From NCBI RefSeq assembly GCF_009193325.2, contig NZ_CP059856.1, positions 3,720,001-3,784,000 on the forward strand: DNA of 64,000 nt, written 5' to 3'. Position numbers and translations under genes: made by a program. The notes under the pieces were generated by a model. That model was given only the letters and a program-made list of their open reading frames with translations, did not search any database and had not been told where the DNA came from. The DNA is from Bacteroides zhangwenhongii (GTDB lineage: Bacteria; Bacteroidota; Bacteroidia; Bacteroidales; Bacteroidaceae). This document shows positions 19,158-32,282 of the stretch, piece by piece (position 1 is the first letter of the stretch; the number at the start of each line of letters is the position of its first letter).

Positions 19158-20132
19158 ATGAAAAATTATATCGCATATTTTTTAATGTCAGGATTGCTGC
19201 TAACAAATGCGGCCTGCAACGACGAATGGGAAGATGAAATCTACTATCAGAATATCGCTCTGAAAGCCGTAATCAATAGCGAAGGAGTGACAAATATCTA
19301 TATACCCTACGAAGGGAATGGAGAGTTTGTCTATCAGCTACCGGTCATCATAGGAGGCTCACAAATCAACGAATCCGATCTAGACATACAGATTGAAGTA
19401 GACAAGGATACGTTGAAGGATCTGAATACTGAACGATACAAACTGAGAGAAGACTTGTATTATCAGGAACTTCCGCAGGTGAACTACGAATTGCCTTCGG
19501 GCACTTGCCACATTCCAGCCGGAGAATGGCAAGGACTGTATGATATTAAATTCAAGTTTTCAGGATTGGATCTAAGACACAAATGGGTATTGCCGTTGAC
19601 TATTGTCGACACAGACGCTTACGATCCCAATCCACGACAGAACTATCGGAAAGCGTTGTTACGCGTAATGCCTTATAATGACTATTCTGGTACGTACTCA
19701 GCCACTAATATGAAAATATATATCGATGACGACCAATATTCGATGGTAGTAGAAGAACGTAACCTTTTTGTCATGAGCGAAAACCAATGCTTCTTCTATG
19801 CAGGAAATATCAGCGAGGAATTGATAGATCGTGAGAAGTATAAAATCGCCTTGACTTTCAACGAGGACGGAACAATTGGCGCGAAAGCGGTTGATTCGGA
19901 AAATCAGATAGACTTCGAAGTAATCGGACAACCAACTTACACAACGAGAGTAATGGAGGATGCCACTTACCCTTACATCGAACACCATTACACCACCATC
20001 AATATGGAATACCGTTACAACGACGTGAGTACGTATGAAGACTATGAGATTCCTAACCGGGTGAAAGGAAGTATGAGCATGGAACGCAAGTTAGATACAT
20101 TGAAACCTGAACGAGATCAAATTCAGTGGTAA
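19158..20132 (+). CDS. DUF4973/DUF1735-type surface lipoprotein
   Basis: 324 aa. Lipoprotein signal ending LLTNAAC (Cys20). Residues 30-175 look like a DUF1735 beta-sandwich (GEFVYQLPVIIGGSQINES...SGTCHIPAGEWQGLYDIKFKF). Residues 185-320 resemble DUF4973 (YSGTYSATNMKIYIDDDQ...). Such proteins sit after SusD in Bacteroides loci and are thought to be accessory surface binding proteins; the function is not established. It lies between SusD and a metzincin-like protein that also starts with DUF1735-like domains. It has many acidic and aromatic residues and no catalytic motif. Confidence 0.75.
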   Translation: MKNYIAYFLMSGLLLTNAACNDEWEDEIYYQNIALKAVINSEGVTNIYIPYEGNGEFVYQLPVIIGGSQINESDLDIQIEVDKDTLKDLNTERYKLREDLYYQELPQVNYELPSGTCHIPAGEWQGLYDIKFKFSGLDLRHKWVLPLTIVDTDAYDPNPRQNYRKALLRVMPYNDYSGTYSATNMKIYIDDDQYSMVVEERNLFVMSENQCFFYAGNISEELIDREKYKIALTFNEDGTIGAKAVDSENQIDFEVIGQPTYTTRVMEDATYPYIEHHYTTINMEYRYNDVSTYEDYEIPNRVKGSMSMERKLDTLKPERDQIQW

Positions 20133-20153
20133 AATACAATTAAAACTGTGAAT

Positions 20154-22103
20154 ATGAAATATAACAATTTTCTATTTTGTTTCCTATTAAACACCGTTGT
20201 AGCATTCTCAAGCGCCTGCAACGATGACAATGAAGAAGCAGGCAATCTTGCCTGCTTCCAAGAAAGCGGATACGTTGCCGCTGAGTTCTCTTATCAAGAC
20301 GATAATTTCGAGCAAACAATGACCGTGCTGAACAGAGGTATGGGAACGTTTAATACGCAAATAACTCCCTATACACAAGCAGAAATGGCTGCTTACAACC
20401 AGAAAAATGGCACCAACTATCATGTGATGCCGGAAGGCACTTACAAGTTGAGCGAAACCAATCTCTCATTTACCGACAGCGAGAAGGCTAAAGACATTCT
20501 TGTAACGATGTATCCGAACAAATTATTCGAAGTGATACGGAAAGATACGGAAAGCAAACAATACGCCTTACCGTTGAAAGTGGGGAACCGGAGCAACTCC
20601 GGCGCCATTTACGTGGTAAATATGGATTATCCCGTTCTTAAATTATCAGAAGAAGAAATAACTCTAAGAATGGTGAATGAAGAAGAAGAGAGATCAATAA
20701 CAGCATGTACATACGAAGAACAAGAAGCAACCGAACCTATTCCAAATAAAGGAAATATCAGTTTAGATCTTACCATTCCAAACAATGCAGAAGAATGGTT
20801 GAAAGAGTACAATACAAAAAACAGTACCGAATATCAATTATTGCCCTCAACCGCATACGAACTTGACAAAATGACCGGAACAGAAGGAGAAGAGCAATGT
20901 AGCGCTTCAATCAAAGTAAAACGTACACTCTCGTCAGGAGAACCGTTGGGATATGGCAACTATATTGTACCAATAAAATTAACAGGAATCGATAACAAGG
21001 TTGCGGTGAATCATGATATTCATATAATAAAAGTCATCAATACAAATGAATATAATGATGTGAAAAGAGAACATGACGACGGAAAAAATTGCATATTCCA
21101 TGTAAAAATAGCCATTGATAAACCGGGCTACGAGATGTCAGGTAGAGACATGAAATACTTCCAAGAAAAAATCGCCATTCAATGGGAAGCTATTACCGAA
21201 CGCTTTAATGCACTCGACAAGAATGGATTATTGAAACGAAACTATATCTTTGTACCCGATGTGAAAGACATCATCGTGTATGATGAGAATTACTTCAGTA
21301 GAAAAGATAACCCTAGGATACCTTATGACAAATTTCAATTAATAGTCTGCTACGACTTTTATAAAGATGACAATATCAATATGGGGGGAGGAAGCTACAG
21401 TGGCGATATGAACGCAGGCATTGATCTCATTGGTATGGGCGCCCATTGCAAGAACGCTGAAGAGTTCGACAGAGTACTCAATCCGGAAACATCAGGTTTT
21501 GAAGAAGCTTTGGCACATGAGTTAGGACACTTTCGCGGATTACTTGATACGTATTTATGCGACCTAAGCTCATCCAATAATAAAATCAATGGGCAGTCTT
21601 TCACTGCCGAATGGGGAAATATGATGGGAGCTTATAACCGGCCAATTGGTGAGGTATGGTGGAGTGATTATGAAGCTTATGTAATCAACGTCACAGGTGC
21701 AAAACATTGCGCCGGTAGTGGCACAGTTGCGGCATATTTTCCCGAAAATATGGAGGTGACAGTTACTGAACAAGGGAAACCGTGCGATGATTTCACATTG
21801 AAATTCTATCCTAAAGAGGGCAGTATCATTAAATCCGTTAAACATGAATTTAAAGGGACTGGAGGAGTGATACAAATTGACGCTAGAAAACTCTTCTGGG
21901 AAAAAGAGGGCGGGTGGAACAACCGTCCATATGCCGGTTCCTTCTATAAACTCTTCTTGGTAGAAGCTATTAATAAAAAGACCGGAAAAAAAGCATATAA
22001 AATGCTACCTTATTATGATCTCCATAAACAAGGGCTAATTGACAAATCAGAAAAGCCTATTGACGGTGAATCAACTTTCAAGTATTCCATCAATATAGAC
22101 TAA
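20154..22103 (+). CDS. Lipoprotein with DUF1735-like repeats and a metzincin-type zinc peptidase domain
   Basis: 649 aa from the ATG at 20154; a GTG at 20148 is in frame but would only add two residues. Lipid Cys22 (FSSAC). Two DUF1735-like beta-sandwiches cover about 25-155 and 160-300. They share a motif: FNTQITPYTQAEMAAYNQKNGTNY in the first and LTIPNNAEEWLKEYNTKNSTEY in the second. Residues about 305-520 hold HELGHFRGLLD starting at His455, matching the metzincin-like pattern HExxHxxGxxD, where Asp replaces the usual third His as in snapalysin. MMGAYNRP, about 35 residues on, fits a Met-turn. It is probably a surface-anchored zinc peptidase, with the front domains holding the substrate or the SusCD complex. 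It is the third putative zinc peptidase in this locus. A hairpin follows the stop codon. Confidence 0.78.
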   Translation: MKYNNFLFCFLLNTVVAFSSACNDDNEEAGNLACFQESGYVAAEFSYQDDNFEQTMTVLNRGMGTFNTQITPYTQAEMAAYNQKNGTNYHVMPEGTYKLSETNLSFTDSEKAKDILVTMYPNKLFEVIRKDTESKQYALPLKVGNRSNSGAIYVVNMDYPVLKLSEEEITLRMVNEEEERSITACTYEEQEATEPIPNKGNISLDLTIPNNAEEWLKEYNTKNSTEYQLLPSTAYELDKMTGTEGEEQCSASIKVKRTLSSGEPLGYGNYIVPIKLTGIDNKVAVNHDIHIIKVINTNEYNDVKREHDDGKNCIFHVKIAIDKPGYEMSGRDMKYFQEKIAIQWEAITERFNALDKNGLLKRNYIFVPDVKDIIVYDENYFSRKDNPRIPYDKFQLIVCYDFYKDDNINMGGGSYSGDMNAGIDLIGMGAHCKNAEEFDRVLNPETSGFEEALAHELGHFRGLLDTYLCDLSSSNNKINGQSFTAEWGNMMGAYNRPIGEVWWSDYEAYVINVTGAKHCAGSGTVAAYFPENMEVTVTEQGKPCDDFTLKFYPKEGSIIKSVKHEFKGTGGVIQIDARKLFWEKEGGWNNRPYAGSFYKLFLVEAINKKTGKKAYKMLPYYDLHKQGLIDKSEKPIDGESTFKYSINID

Positions 22104-22110
22104 CTAATAT

Positions 22111-22153
22111 AAAAGTTTCGTAGGTGAAGCCAACAGTCTCCTACGAAACTTTT
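22111..22153 (+). terminator. Strong hairpin after the SusCD operon
   Basis: The arms 22111-22124 and 22140-22153 (AAAAGTTTCGTAGG and its complement) pair perfectly over 14 bp with a 15-nt loop. It lies 8 bp after the stop of the metzincin-like gene and 27 bp before the next gene. Only three or four T close the stem and no clear -7 box follows, so it may be a partial terminator or an mRNA-stabilising element that lowers expression of the downstream genes. Confidence 0.7.
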
Positions 22154-22180
22154 GCATAACACATTATTGATAAGCTAACC

Positions 22181-26763
<4,583 letters not shown>

Positions 26764-26766
26764 AAA

Positions 26767-27669
26767 ATGAAAAAAAATCAAATAACAATATTCGTTATGG
26801 GAATGTTATTATTAACTTCCCTGACAATCTCTGCCAAGCCCAAACGAGTAATTATGATCGCTCTTGATGGCATATCGGTAGAGGGTTATCAAAAGGCCAA
26901 CACTCCCAATTTGGATGCATTAATGGCCGAAGGAGCATTTTCTCTGACCACGCGCGTAGCAATGCCTTCGGTCACCCTGCCCAATTGGACCAGTCACCTC
27001 ACAGGAAGTGGTCCCGAACAACATGGAGTGGTAAACAACGGATGGAAAATCGACAAGTTTGTGCTTCCTGCCGTAGAAACTGATACAGATGGATATTATC
27101 CGTCTGTATTCACAATCCTTAAAGAAGAAATGTCGGAAATAAAAACTGCTTTCTACTATAACTGGATTAATTTATTCTATCCTTATAATAAGAAGTATTT
27201 TGATGAAGTCTCTTATCTTGAAAAAGACGAGTACATACCTAACTATCAGAAAGCCATCAATTTTATTGTCCGGAATCAGGATAAACCGACAGTCGTATTT
27301 CTATACTCCGTTCATACAGACCATGCCGGACATAGACATAAATGGATGTCACCTGAATATATTCACTCCATTGAAGAAGCCGACGTTCAAATTGGCAAAT
27401 TCATCAATGAAATGAAAGAAAAAGGATTGTACAAGGACACTCATTTTATGTTTTTATCGGACCATGGAGGTATTAACAACGGACACGGCGGAGTAACAAC
27501 CAACGAAATGATTGTACCATGGGGAATCACAGGTCCCAAAATCAAAAAGGGATTTAAAATAGAAGAACCGAATAATACAGTCAACACGGCATCGGTAATT
27601 CTACGCTTATTCAAGATAAAACAACCATTATCATGGACAGGAGAGGTCCCTGAATCCATTTTCAAATAA
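26767..27669 (+). CDS. Exported type I phosphodiesterase / nucleotide pyrophosphatase-like enzyme
   Basis: 300 aa. Signal peptide of about 23 residues. Alkaline-phosphatase superfamily: metal Asp34 in IALDG, nucleophile Thr70 in PSVTLPNWTSH, metal site HTDHAGH and LSDHGGINNGHGG. This matches the NPP/phosphodiest family, which hydrolyses phosphodiester or pyrophosphate bonds, but a few members act on sulfate or phosphonate esters. It is short compared with eukaryotic NPPs and typical for bacterial ones. Translation is probably coupled to GH2 (3-bp gap). In a locus with three sulfatases it may remove phosphate-linked groups from the glycan; that is inference. A double hairpin follows it. Confidence 0.85.
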   Translation: MKKNQITIFVMGMLLLTSLTISAKPKRVIMIALDGISVEGYQKANTPNLDALMAEGAFSLTTRVAMPSVTLPNWTSHLTGSGPEQHGVVNNGWKIDKFVLPAVETDTDGYYPSVFTILKEEMSEIKTAFYYNWINLFYPYNKKYFDEVSYLEKDEYIPNYQKAINFIVRNQDKPTVVFLYSVHTDHAGHRHKWMSPEYIHSIEEADVQIGKFINEMKEKGLYKDTHFMFLSDHGGINNGHGGVTTNEMIVPWGITGPKIKKGFKIEEPNNTVNTASVILRLFKIKQPLSWTGEVPESIFK

Positions 27670-27678
27670 TATAAGACT

Positions 27679-27752
27679 TCACAAGGATCCATGGTTATCC
27701 TTGTGAGAACTAATTATATAGGTATAGTACGCTTTCAGGTACTATACCTATA
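27679..27752 (+). terminator. Two consecutive hairpins after the phosphodiesterase gene
   Basis: 27679-27706: TCACAAGGAT, an 8-nt loop, then its exact complement. 27717-27752: a 14-bp perfect stem (TATAGGTATAGTAC) with an 8-nt loop. They lie 10 bp past the stop and 24 bp before the next start. There is no T-run, so they may terminate weakly or protect the upstream mRNA end. Confidence 0.6.
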
Positions 27753-27775
27753 AACAAAATAATTGAATTTATTCC

Positions 27776-28963
27776 ATGAAACAAACACTGATTTTGATTT
27801 CTTTAATTTGCTTCAGTACAGGTAACATCATGGCTCAGCATACCATCGAAGTGAAAGGCAAAATCAAGTTTATTGAACCGAAAATGAACAAGATCGAAGC
27901 GACACGCCACGAGGGTACACAGAAAATAGTCGTTGCCGAAACTCCTGTAAACAAAGACGGAACATACAAGCTCACCATTAATGTAGACAAACCACAATCG
28001 CTAAGCTTATCATACCCATGGTGGCAAAGCGTGAACATTTGGGTAGAAGACGAGAACCTAGAAGTAGACTTTCACGGACGAGACACCGCTAAAATTGTGA
28101 TAAAAAATCCACCCTATGTCTACATCAGAGGAGGCAAAAACAACGAGGTAATGAACTGGATTAACTTCGAAAGATACCGTAACTACCAACAGATGATTGA
28201 GCTATATCGTGAGCTCTACAACTCGAAAATTCACGAAGACGAGAAAGAGGAGATAAGAGTGGCGAGTGCTATCGGCTATTCCGACCAAGAGAACTACCGC
28301 GCTCATATGCGCTACATCTGCGAACACTATGCCGATCGCACTAGCGTGATAGCTGCCATAAACGATTTGGATGAAGAGAAAGACGCCGCACTAATAGAAA
28401 AGACGCTCAATACATTAGAAAAAAGCAATCCTAAAGTAGTGGCAAATTACCGTGCCACAGCGAAAAAAAAGAGAGACTGCGAATTGCGTATGCAAATCGG
28501 ACAGTCAATTCCCGAATTCGAGGCTTATACTCCCAAAGGCAAAAAGATGAATGTACAAAATTTTAAGGGAAAAGTACTAGTGCTAGATTTCTGGGCAAGC
28601 TGGTGCGGTCCCTGCCGTCAAGAAGTACCTAACTTGAAGAAAGCATACGAAGAGTTCAAAAATAAGAATGTAGAGTTCCTAAGCGTCAGCGTGGATGCCA
28701 AAAAGGAAGATTGGATAAGAGCTTTGAAAGAGGAGAATATGCCTTGGCCCCAAGCGCAGGCTCCCAATGGCGGAAGACAGGTGATGGATACATATCAATT
28801 CAGCGGTATTCCTTTTATTCTGGTAATTGACCAAAACGGCTATCTTTACCGTAAGAACGTACGCGGCCAGCAAATTCAGGAAGCTATATACGAGTGCCTG
28901 ACAGGCAAACCCACACAAGACAAAAAGAAGTCTCAAAGGATAAAAGCAGCAAGTATGATGTGA
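27776..28963 (+). CDS. TlpA/ResA-like thioredoxin-fold protein, exported
   Basis: 395 aa. Signal peptide ending MAQ (about 21). Residues 24-115 look like the DUF4369-type beta domain often found ahead of such thioredoxins, followed by a helical region (120-235). The thioredoxin domain (240-375) has the active site WCGPC with Cys277 and Cys280 and the cis-Pro region SGIPFILVID. It is a periplasmic thiol-disulfide oxidoreductase, likely reducing. It is the last gene of the plus-strand run. A link to the PUL (for example keeping cysteines of its exported enzymes in the right state) is only inference, and it may have its own promoter after the hairpins. The final 20 residues are Lys-rich. Confidence 0.85.
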   Translation: MKQTLILISLICFSTGNIMAQHTIEVKGKIKFIEPKMNKIEATRHEGTQKIVVAETPVNKDGTYKLTINVDKPQSLSLSYPWWQSVNIWVEDENLEVDFHGRDTAKIVIKNPPYVYIRGGKNNEVMNWINFERYRNYQQMIELYRELYNSKIHEDEKEEIRVASAIGYSDQENYRAHMRYICEHYADRTSVIAAINDLDEEKDAALIEKTLNTLEKSNPKVVANYRATAKKKRDCELRMQIGQSIPEFEAYTPKGKKMNVQNFKGKVLVLDFWASWCGPCRQEVPNLKKAYEEFKNKNVEFLSVSVDAKKEDWIRALKEENMPWPQAQAPNGGRQVMDTYQFSGIPFILVIDQNGYLYRKNVRGQQIQEAIYECLTGKPTQDKKKSQRIKAASMM

Positions 28964-29185
28964 AACATAACGTCACTTCAGGCGAAAGCCGGCAGACTGC
29001 CACTGGGCAATTATTCTTTGTCAAATGAATTGTAAAACTTAAAGCATAAAGAAACACAAAGGAGCTACGGTGAAAGGCGCACGTATAGTTTTTAATGAGA
29101 AAAGCGGCGTTACCGCCACTGACCTACATGACAACAGTAAAAATCAGTAAAAGAATTCAAAAGAGAAACAAATATGACAGATTTA

Positions 29186-29288
29186 TTTGGAAGTTAGTTC
29201 AGGAAGGCATACATTTGTCATGTGATTTTTTTCATAGTATTAGATTTAAGGTTAACAAAGGTTGGAGCAAGGCGTTGCTCCTTTTTTT
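29186..29288 (+). ncRNA. Candidate orphan small RNA with its own promoter and terminator
   Basis: A consensus-like promoter, TTTG at 29186-29189 and TACATTTG at 29210-29217 (20-bp spacing), is followed 47 bp later by an intrinsic terminator (29264-29288: GGAGCAA, 4-nt loop, TTGCTCC, then seven T). The transcript would be about 64 nt, from near 29225. No reading frame with a plausible start fits. The rest of the gene-free stretch 28964-29373 shows nothing I can name. The terminator could instead end read-through from the PUL 300 bp upstream. Confidence 0.45.
29264..29288 (+). terminator. Intrinsic terminator
   Basis: A 7-bp GC-containing stem (GGAGCAA/TTGCTCC), GGCG loop, and seven T directly after it, reading on the plus strand. 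This is the clearest classical terminator in the window. Confidence 0.85.
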
Positions 29289-29373
29289 ATATCTGACAAT
29301 AATGTGAGCCTCATTTGTTCTTTGTATCTGCTCTACAGCCTTTAGTATATGTTGTTTTTGGTCTGATTGCATA

Positions 29374-30390
29374 CTAATTTCTTACTTTTTTCTGCAACTC
29401 TTTCATTCTCTGCATCAGTGTATCAAATTCCAGAGACTCTCCATAAATGAAGAAACGCTGCATGTCTGCATAATCTGCTTTCCATACCTCCATTTCTTTC
29501 TTTGGAATCATAAAATTGATTGTTTCAGGATTATGGAGATCATAATTGGCATACTTTAGGGCATAATACGCCTTACGATGCTCCACGATAGCATCATAAA
29601 GTGAGCGGTCTGCCAATGCCTCACGCCCATATTCTGTATCCATCAGTTTCTCTAAGTCATACAAATGGCGAGACATTCGCACGCTTCTTGGTTTTTCTTT
29701 CTGGAATTCCTCAGCAAGCAGAAAAAGTTTTTCAAGAAATGTGCGAGTTGGCACTACTGTTCTTATATTGCTATTGGCATCTGAATCTTCATCCTCAAAA
29801 GTCTCACCAATTAACGAACGGATTTGACGTTCCTCTGTTGGCTCGTCCATAGAAAGGCAACTAATTTCAATCTTTACACGTGGAGGTATATAGCTGATAG
29901 TATCTTCCACAATGGAAGGATAGTGTAGTAATATGACCGTAGGGTCTTTGTCTGAGTCAATCACTTTCCATTCACCGTTTTTATCTTGAACTTGGGTAAT
30001 ATTTTCAATTCTATACCCCGTAATACCCATATCTTTCAACCGTGCATCCAGTTGAGATGAAAGTGTCCCATGAATGTACTCTCGGGCTTTTTTACGCAAC
30101 TTGTCACGCTGGTTCTTACTTGTCTTATTTATACCAAAGAATGAATGGCCAATAGCCAAGTCAATATCCTCAGAAAAACGTTCAATGATGTTGAATCCTT
30201 TAGATAGAGATGTACCTCCCTTGAATATCAATGCCTCATGACAATCGGTTTGGAATAATGCTTTTAAAGTAACTGTTACCCACCAGTCTTTTTCTATCGC
30301 TACTTGATTGATGCCAAAATGTTCTATCTCCGTCTGTTGCAACATTGCCAAGCGATCAACCAGTTCATTATTAAGCCATAGGTTCCCCAT
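29374..30390 (-). CDS. AbiEii/AbiGii-type nucleotidyltransferase (putative toxin)
   Basis: 338 aa from the ATG at 30390, chosen because GGAAGGA lies five bases before it. An ATG at 30411 overlaps the upstream gene's stop and would add seven residues. The nucleotidyltransferase core is seen early: EKDWWVTVTLKALF, then FKGGTSLSK and RFSEDIDLAI, the pattern of the AbiEii toxin family (COG2253). The C-terminal half is helical. AbiEii proteins transfer nucleotides to RNA and stop growth, acting in phage defence or plasmid maintenance with the AbiEi partner. The gene directly follows its likely antitoxin. Some relatives are not toxic in the lab, so activity is not assured. Confidence 0.85.
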   Translation of the reverse strand: MGNLWLNNELVDRLAMLQQTEIEHFGINQVAIEKDWWVTVTLKALFQTDCHEALIFKGGTSLSKGFNIIERFSEDIDLAIGHSFFGINKTSKNQRDKLRKKAREYIHGTLSSQLDARLKDMGITGYRIENITQVQDKNGEWKVIDSDKDPTVILLHYPSIVEDTISYIPPRVKIEISCLSMDEPTEERQIRSLIGETFEDEDSDANSNIRTVVPTRTFLEKLFLLAEEFQKEKPRSVRMSRHLYDLEKLMDTEYGREALADRSLYDAIVEHRKAYYALKYANYDLHNPETINFMIPKKEMEVWKADYADMQRFFIYGESLEFDTLMQRMKELQKKVRN

Positions 30391-30403
30391 AAATCCTTCC
30401 TTT

Positions 30404-31012
30404 TTAAACATTAAGCATAGGTTTAACAATTTTTTTCATCCATACAGGCATCAAGTCCACATCTTTCATTAAAGCCTCTTTATCTGGCTCTTTTGACACT
30501 AACTGTCTAATTGTCTGCAATTCTTCTTGTCCAATATTTTCTTTCCTTAAGGCCCTTAGAGCCTGCACAAGTAAAGAAATAAGACGAGTCTCGTAACAGA
30601 AGTTCTTAGGAACCCCACGTTTCAATATCACATCGCGATTCAACAATTTTACCGTTCTATCACTACCTGTAGTTAGATATGTATAGTTCATCGGTACTTG
30701 AGTAGACAATCCTAACGCATTTAAAGCAGTCATGCCAGAGGGTAAAATCTCAGCATTGTCACGAGCAGCAATAGCCTGCACAATTTTATCAACAGAAGGA
30801 AGTACCATGCCAAACCGACTTTTTCTTGGCTTTGCATATATACCTTGGGCAATTCTTACAAGAACACCTTCTGTTGTCAATTCGGACAAGATACTCCCTA
30901 CAAACTCAATGTGATATTCAGGAAAGTCGGAGCGAAACAGAATACTATCTTCAGGCATCGCTACTATGCGTTGCTTAAGAGTCGTACCATCTAAAGAATA
31001 CTCATTAGTCAT
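30404..31012 (-). CDS. AbiEi-like / DUF6088 antitoxin
   Basis: 202 aa from the ATG at 31012. The frame is open a further 12 codons, but the longer start would sit inside the predicted -7 box (31046-31053). The N-terminal part (about 5-70) looks like a winged helix (SLDGTTLKQRIVAMPEDSILF...VLVRIAQGIYAKP), in which 'GVL.RIAQGIYAKP' is the wing typical of AbiEi-type repressors. The rest resembles DUF6088. Such proteins bind their own promoter and neutralise the AbiEii partner (type IV toxin-antitoxin). The 13-bp spacing to the toxin start supports a two-gene operon. Confidence 0.8.
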   Translation of the reverse strand: MTNEYSLDGTTLKQRIVAMPEDSILFRSDFPEYHIEFVGSILSELTTEGVLVRIAQGIYAKPRKSRFGMVLPSVDKIVQAIAARDNAEILPSGMTALNALGLSTQVPMNYTYLTTGSDRTVKLLNRDVILKRGVPKNFCYETRLISLLVQALRALRKENIGQEELQTIRQLVSKEPDKEALMKDVDLMPVWMKKIVKPMLNV

Positions 31013-31045
31013 ATAACCTTTGAAATTTTGATGATTTTTCCAATG

Positions 31046-31053
31046 CAAAATTA
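31046..31053 (-). promoter_or_regulatory. Probable -7 box of the AbiE-like operon
   Basis: TAATTTTG on the minus strand fits TAnnTTTG and lies 34 bp before the chosen start at 31012. This supports the shorter antitoxin. Confidence 0.5.
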
Positions 31054-31157
31054 CAATTAATTATCGAAAAGGCTGCATAAGAATCATCAATAAAGAAGAA
31101 AGTAAACTACGGAAATGAAATTCTCTTTCAAATATCCTACATATACCAATTCACCCG

Positions 31158-32282
31158 TTAGTTTAATAGCTGATACATTCCACCCGCCAATACACGAACC
31201 ACCCCTTTCATCTCCAATTCAAAAAGAAGGGCGCTCATTTTCTGAACCGGAATATCCGCTTCCACTACCAATGTATTAATCTGAAGGCTTCCTTGCTTTG
31301 CCAGAATACTGACAATCTTTTGTTCTTCTTCCGATAAGTCGAGGAAAAGACTACGTTGCACATTCTCTGTTTTTACAGGATGAGAACCCGTGTTCCACCC
31401 CATCGCTGAAACAAAATCTTCTGCAGAGAGAATCATAGAGGCTTTGTTATCCCGGATCAACTGATTACATCCTTTGGAATACTCGTCAGCCACACGGCCG
31501 GGAAAAGCAAAACAATCACGCTGATAACCTTCGGCCAGTTCGGCAGTAATCAAAGAACCTCCTTTCTCGGCAGACTCTACAACGATAGTAGCGTCACACA
31601 TACCCGCAACAATACGATTACGGCTGACAAAATTGTGACGATCGGGATTGGTTTCAGTGAGAAATTCCGTCAATAGCCCGCCATTATCCAACATATCAAT
31701 AGCAGTTTTGCGATGGACGTATGGATAGATACGATCCAAGCCATGCGCTAGAACTCCTACTGTAGGAAGGTCATTGGCCAATGCTTCACGGTGGGCATGG
31801 ATATCAATGCCATAGGCGAGGCCGCTGACGACCAGTACATCCGGACAAAGAGCCTTGAGTTGATGCAGAAAAGACGCGCAAAGCTGAGTCCCATAACCGG
31901 TAGCATGGCGAGTGCCTACCATATTAAGAATATGAAGGGAATTCAAATCGGCATTTCCTTTGAAGAAAAGAACAATGGGAGCGTCATCACACTCCCGCAA
32001 ACGGGAAGGATAATCCTCGTCAATGAACGTCAGGCAACGGATATTCTTCTTACGGATAAAGTCTAGTTCACGCCCGGCACGAACGACGGCTTGCGGACAG
32101 TCCAACGCATCCACTACACGCTGATTTATATCTGGAATCAGTTCGGGAAGTTCTTTTCGGTTCCGGAATACATAACGGGCGCTACCCGCCTCGGAAACCA
32201 ACCGTTTCGCTCCGATATGCCCTATGCCGGGCACCATTGTCAGAGCGATACTGTAAAGCTGTTCTTCTTCGTCGGATATCAT
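31158..32282 (-). CDS. dprA: DNA-processing protein DprA
   Basis: 374 aa. An N-terminal helix-hairpin-helix region (ALTMVPGIGHIGAKRL) leads into the Rossmann-like DprA core with MVGTRHATGYG, VVSGLAYGIDIHAHREAL, VLAHGLDRIYP and GGLLTEF, ending in a winged-helix DML1-like C-terminal domain (about 310-374). DprA protects incoming single-stranded DNA and loads RecA in natural transformation. It is widespread in Bacteroides, where competence itself is unclear. It overlaps the upstream thioesterase gene by four bases (ATGA), so the two are translated together. Confidence 0.95.
   Translation of the reverse strand: MISDEEEQLYSIALTMVPGIGHIGAKRLVSEAGSARYVFRNRKELPELIPDINQRVVDALDCPQAVVRAGRELDFIRKKNIRCLTFIDEDYPSRLRECDDAPIVLFFKGNADLNSLHILNMVGTRHATGYGTQLCASFLHQLKALCPDVLVVSGLAYGIDIHAHREALANDLPTVGVLAHGLDRIYPYVHRKTAIDMLDNGGLLTEFLTETNPDRHNFVSRNRIVAGMCDATIVVESAEKGGSLITAELAEGYQRDCFAFPGRVADEYSKGCNQLIRDNKASMILSAEDFVSAMGWNTGSHPVKTENVQRSLFLDLSEEEQKIVSILAKQGSLQINTLVVEADIPVQKMSALLFELEMKGVVRVLAGGMYQLLN

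Noticed and set aside
29095..29307. 70-codon plus-strand frame in the gap after the TlpA-like gene
   Set aside because: It runs through the terminator at 29264-29288 and has no ribosome site or homology I recognise; a small RNA explains the signals better.
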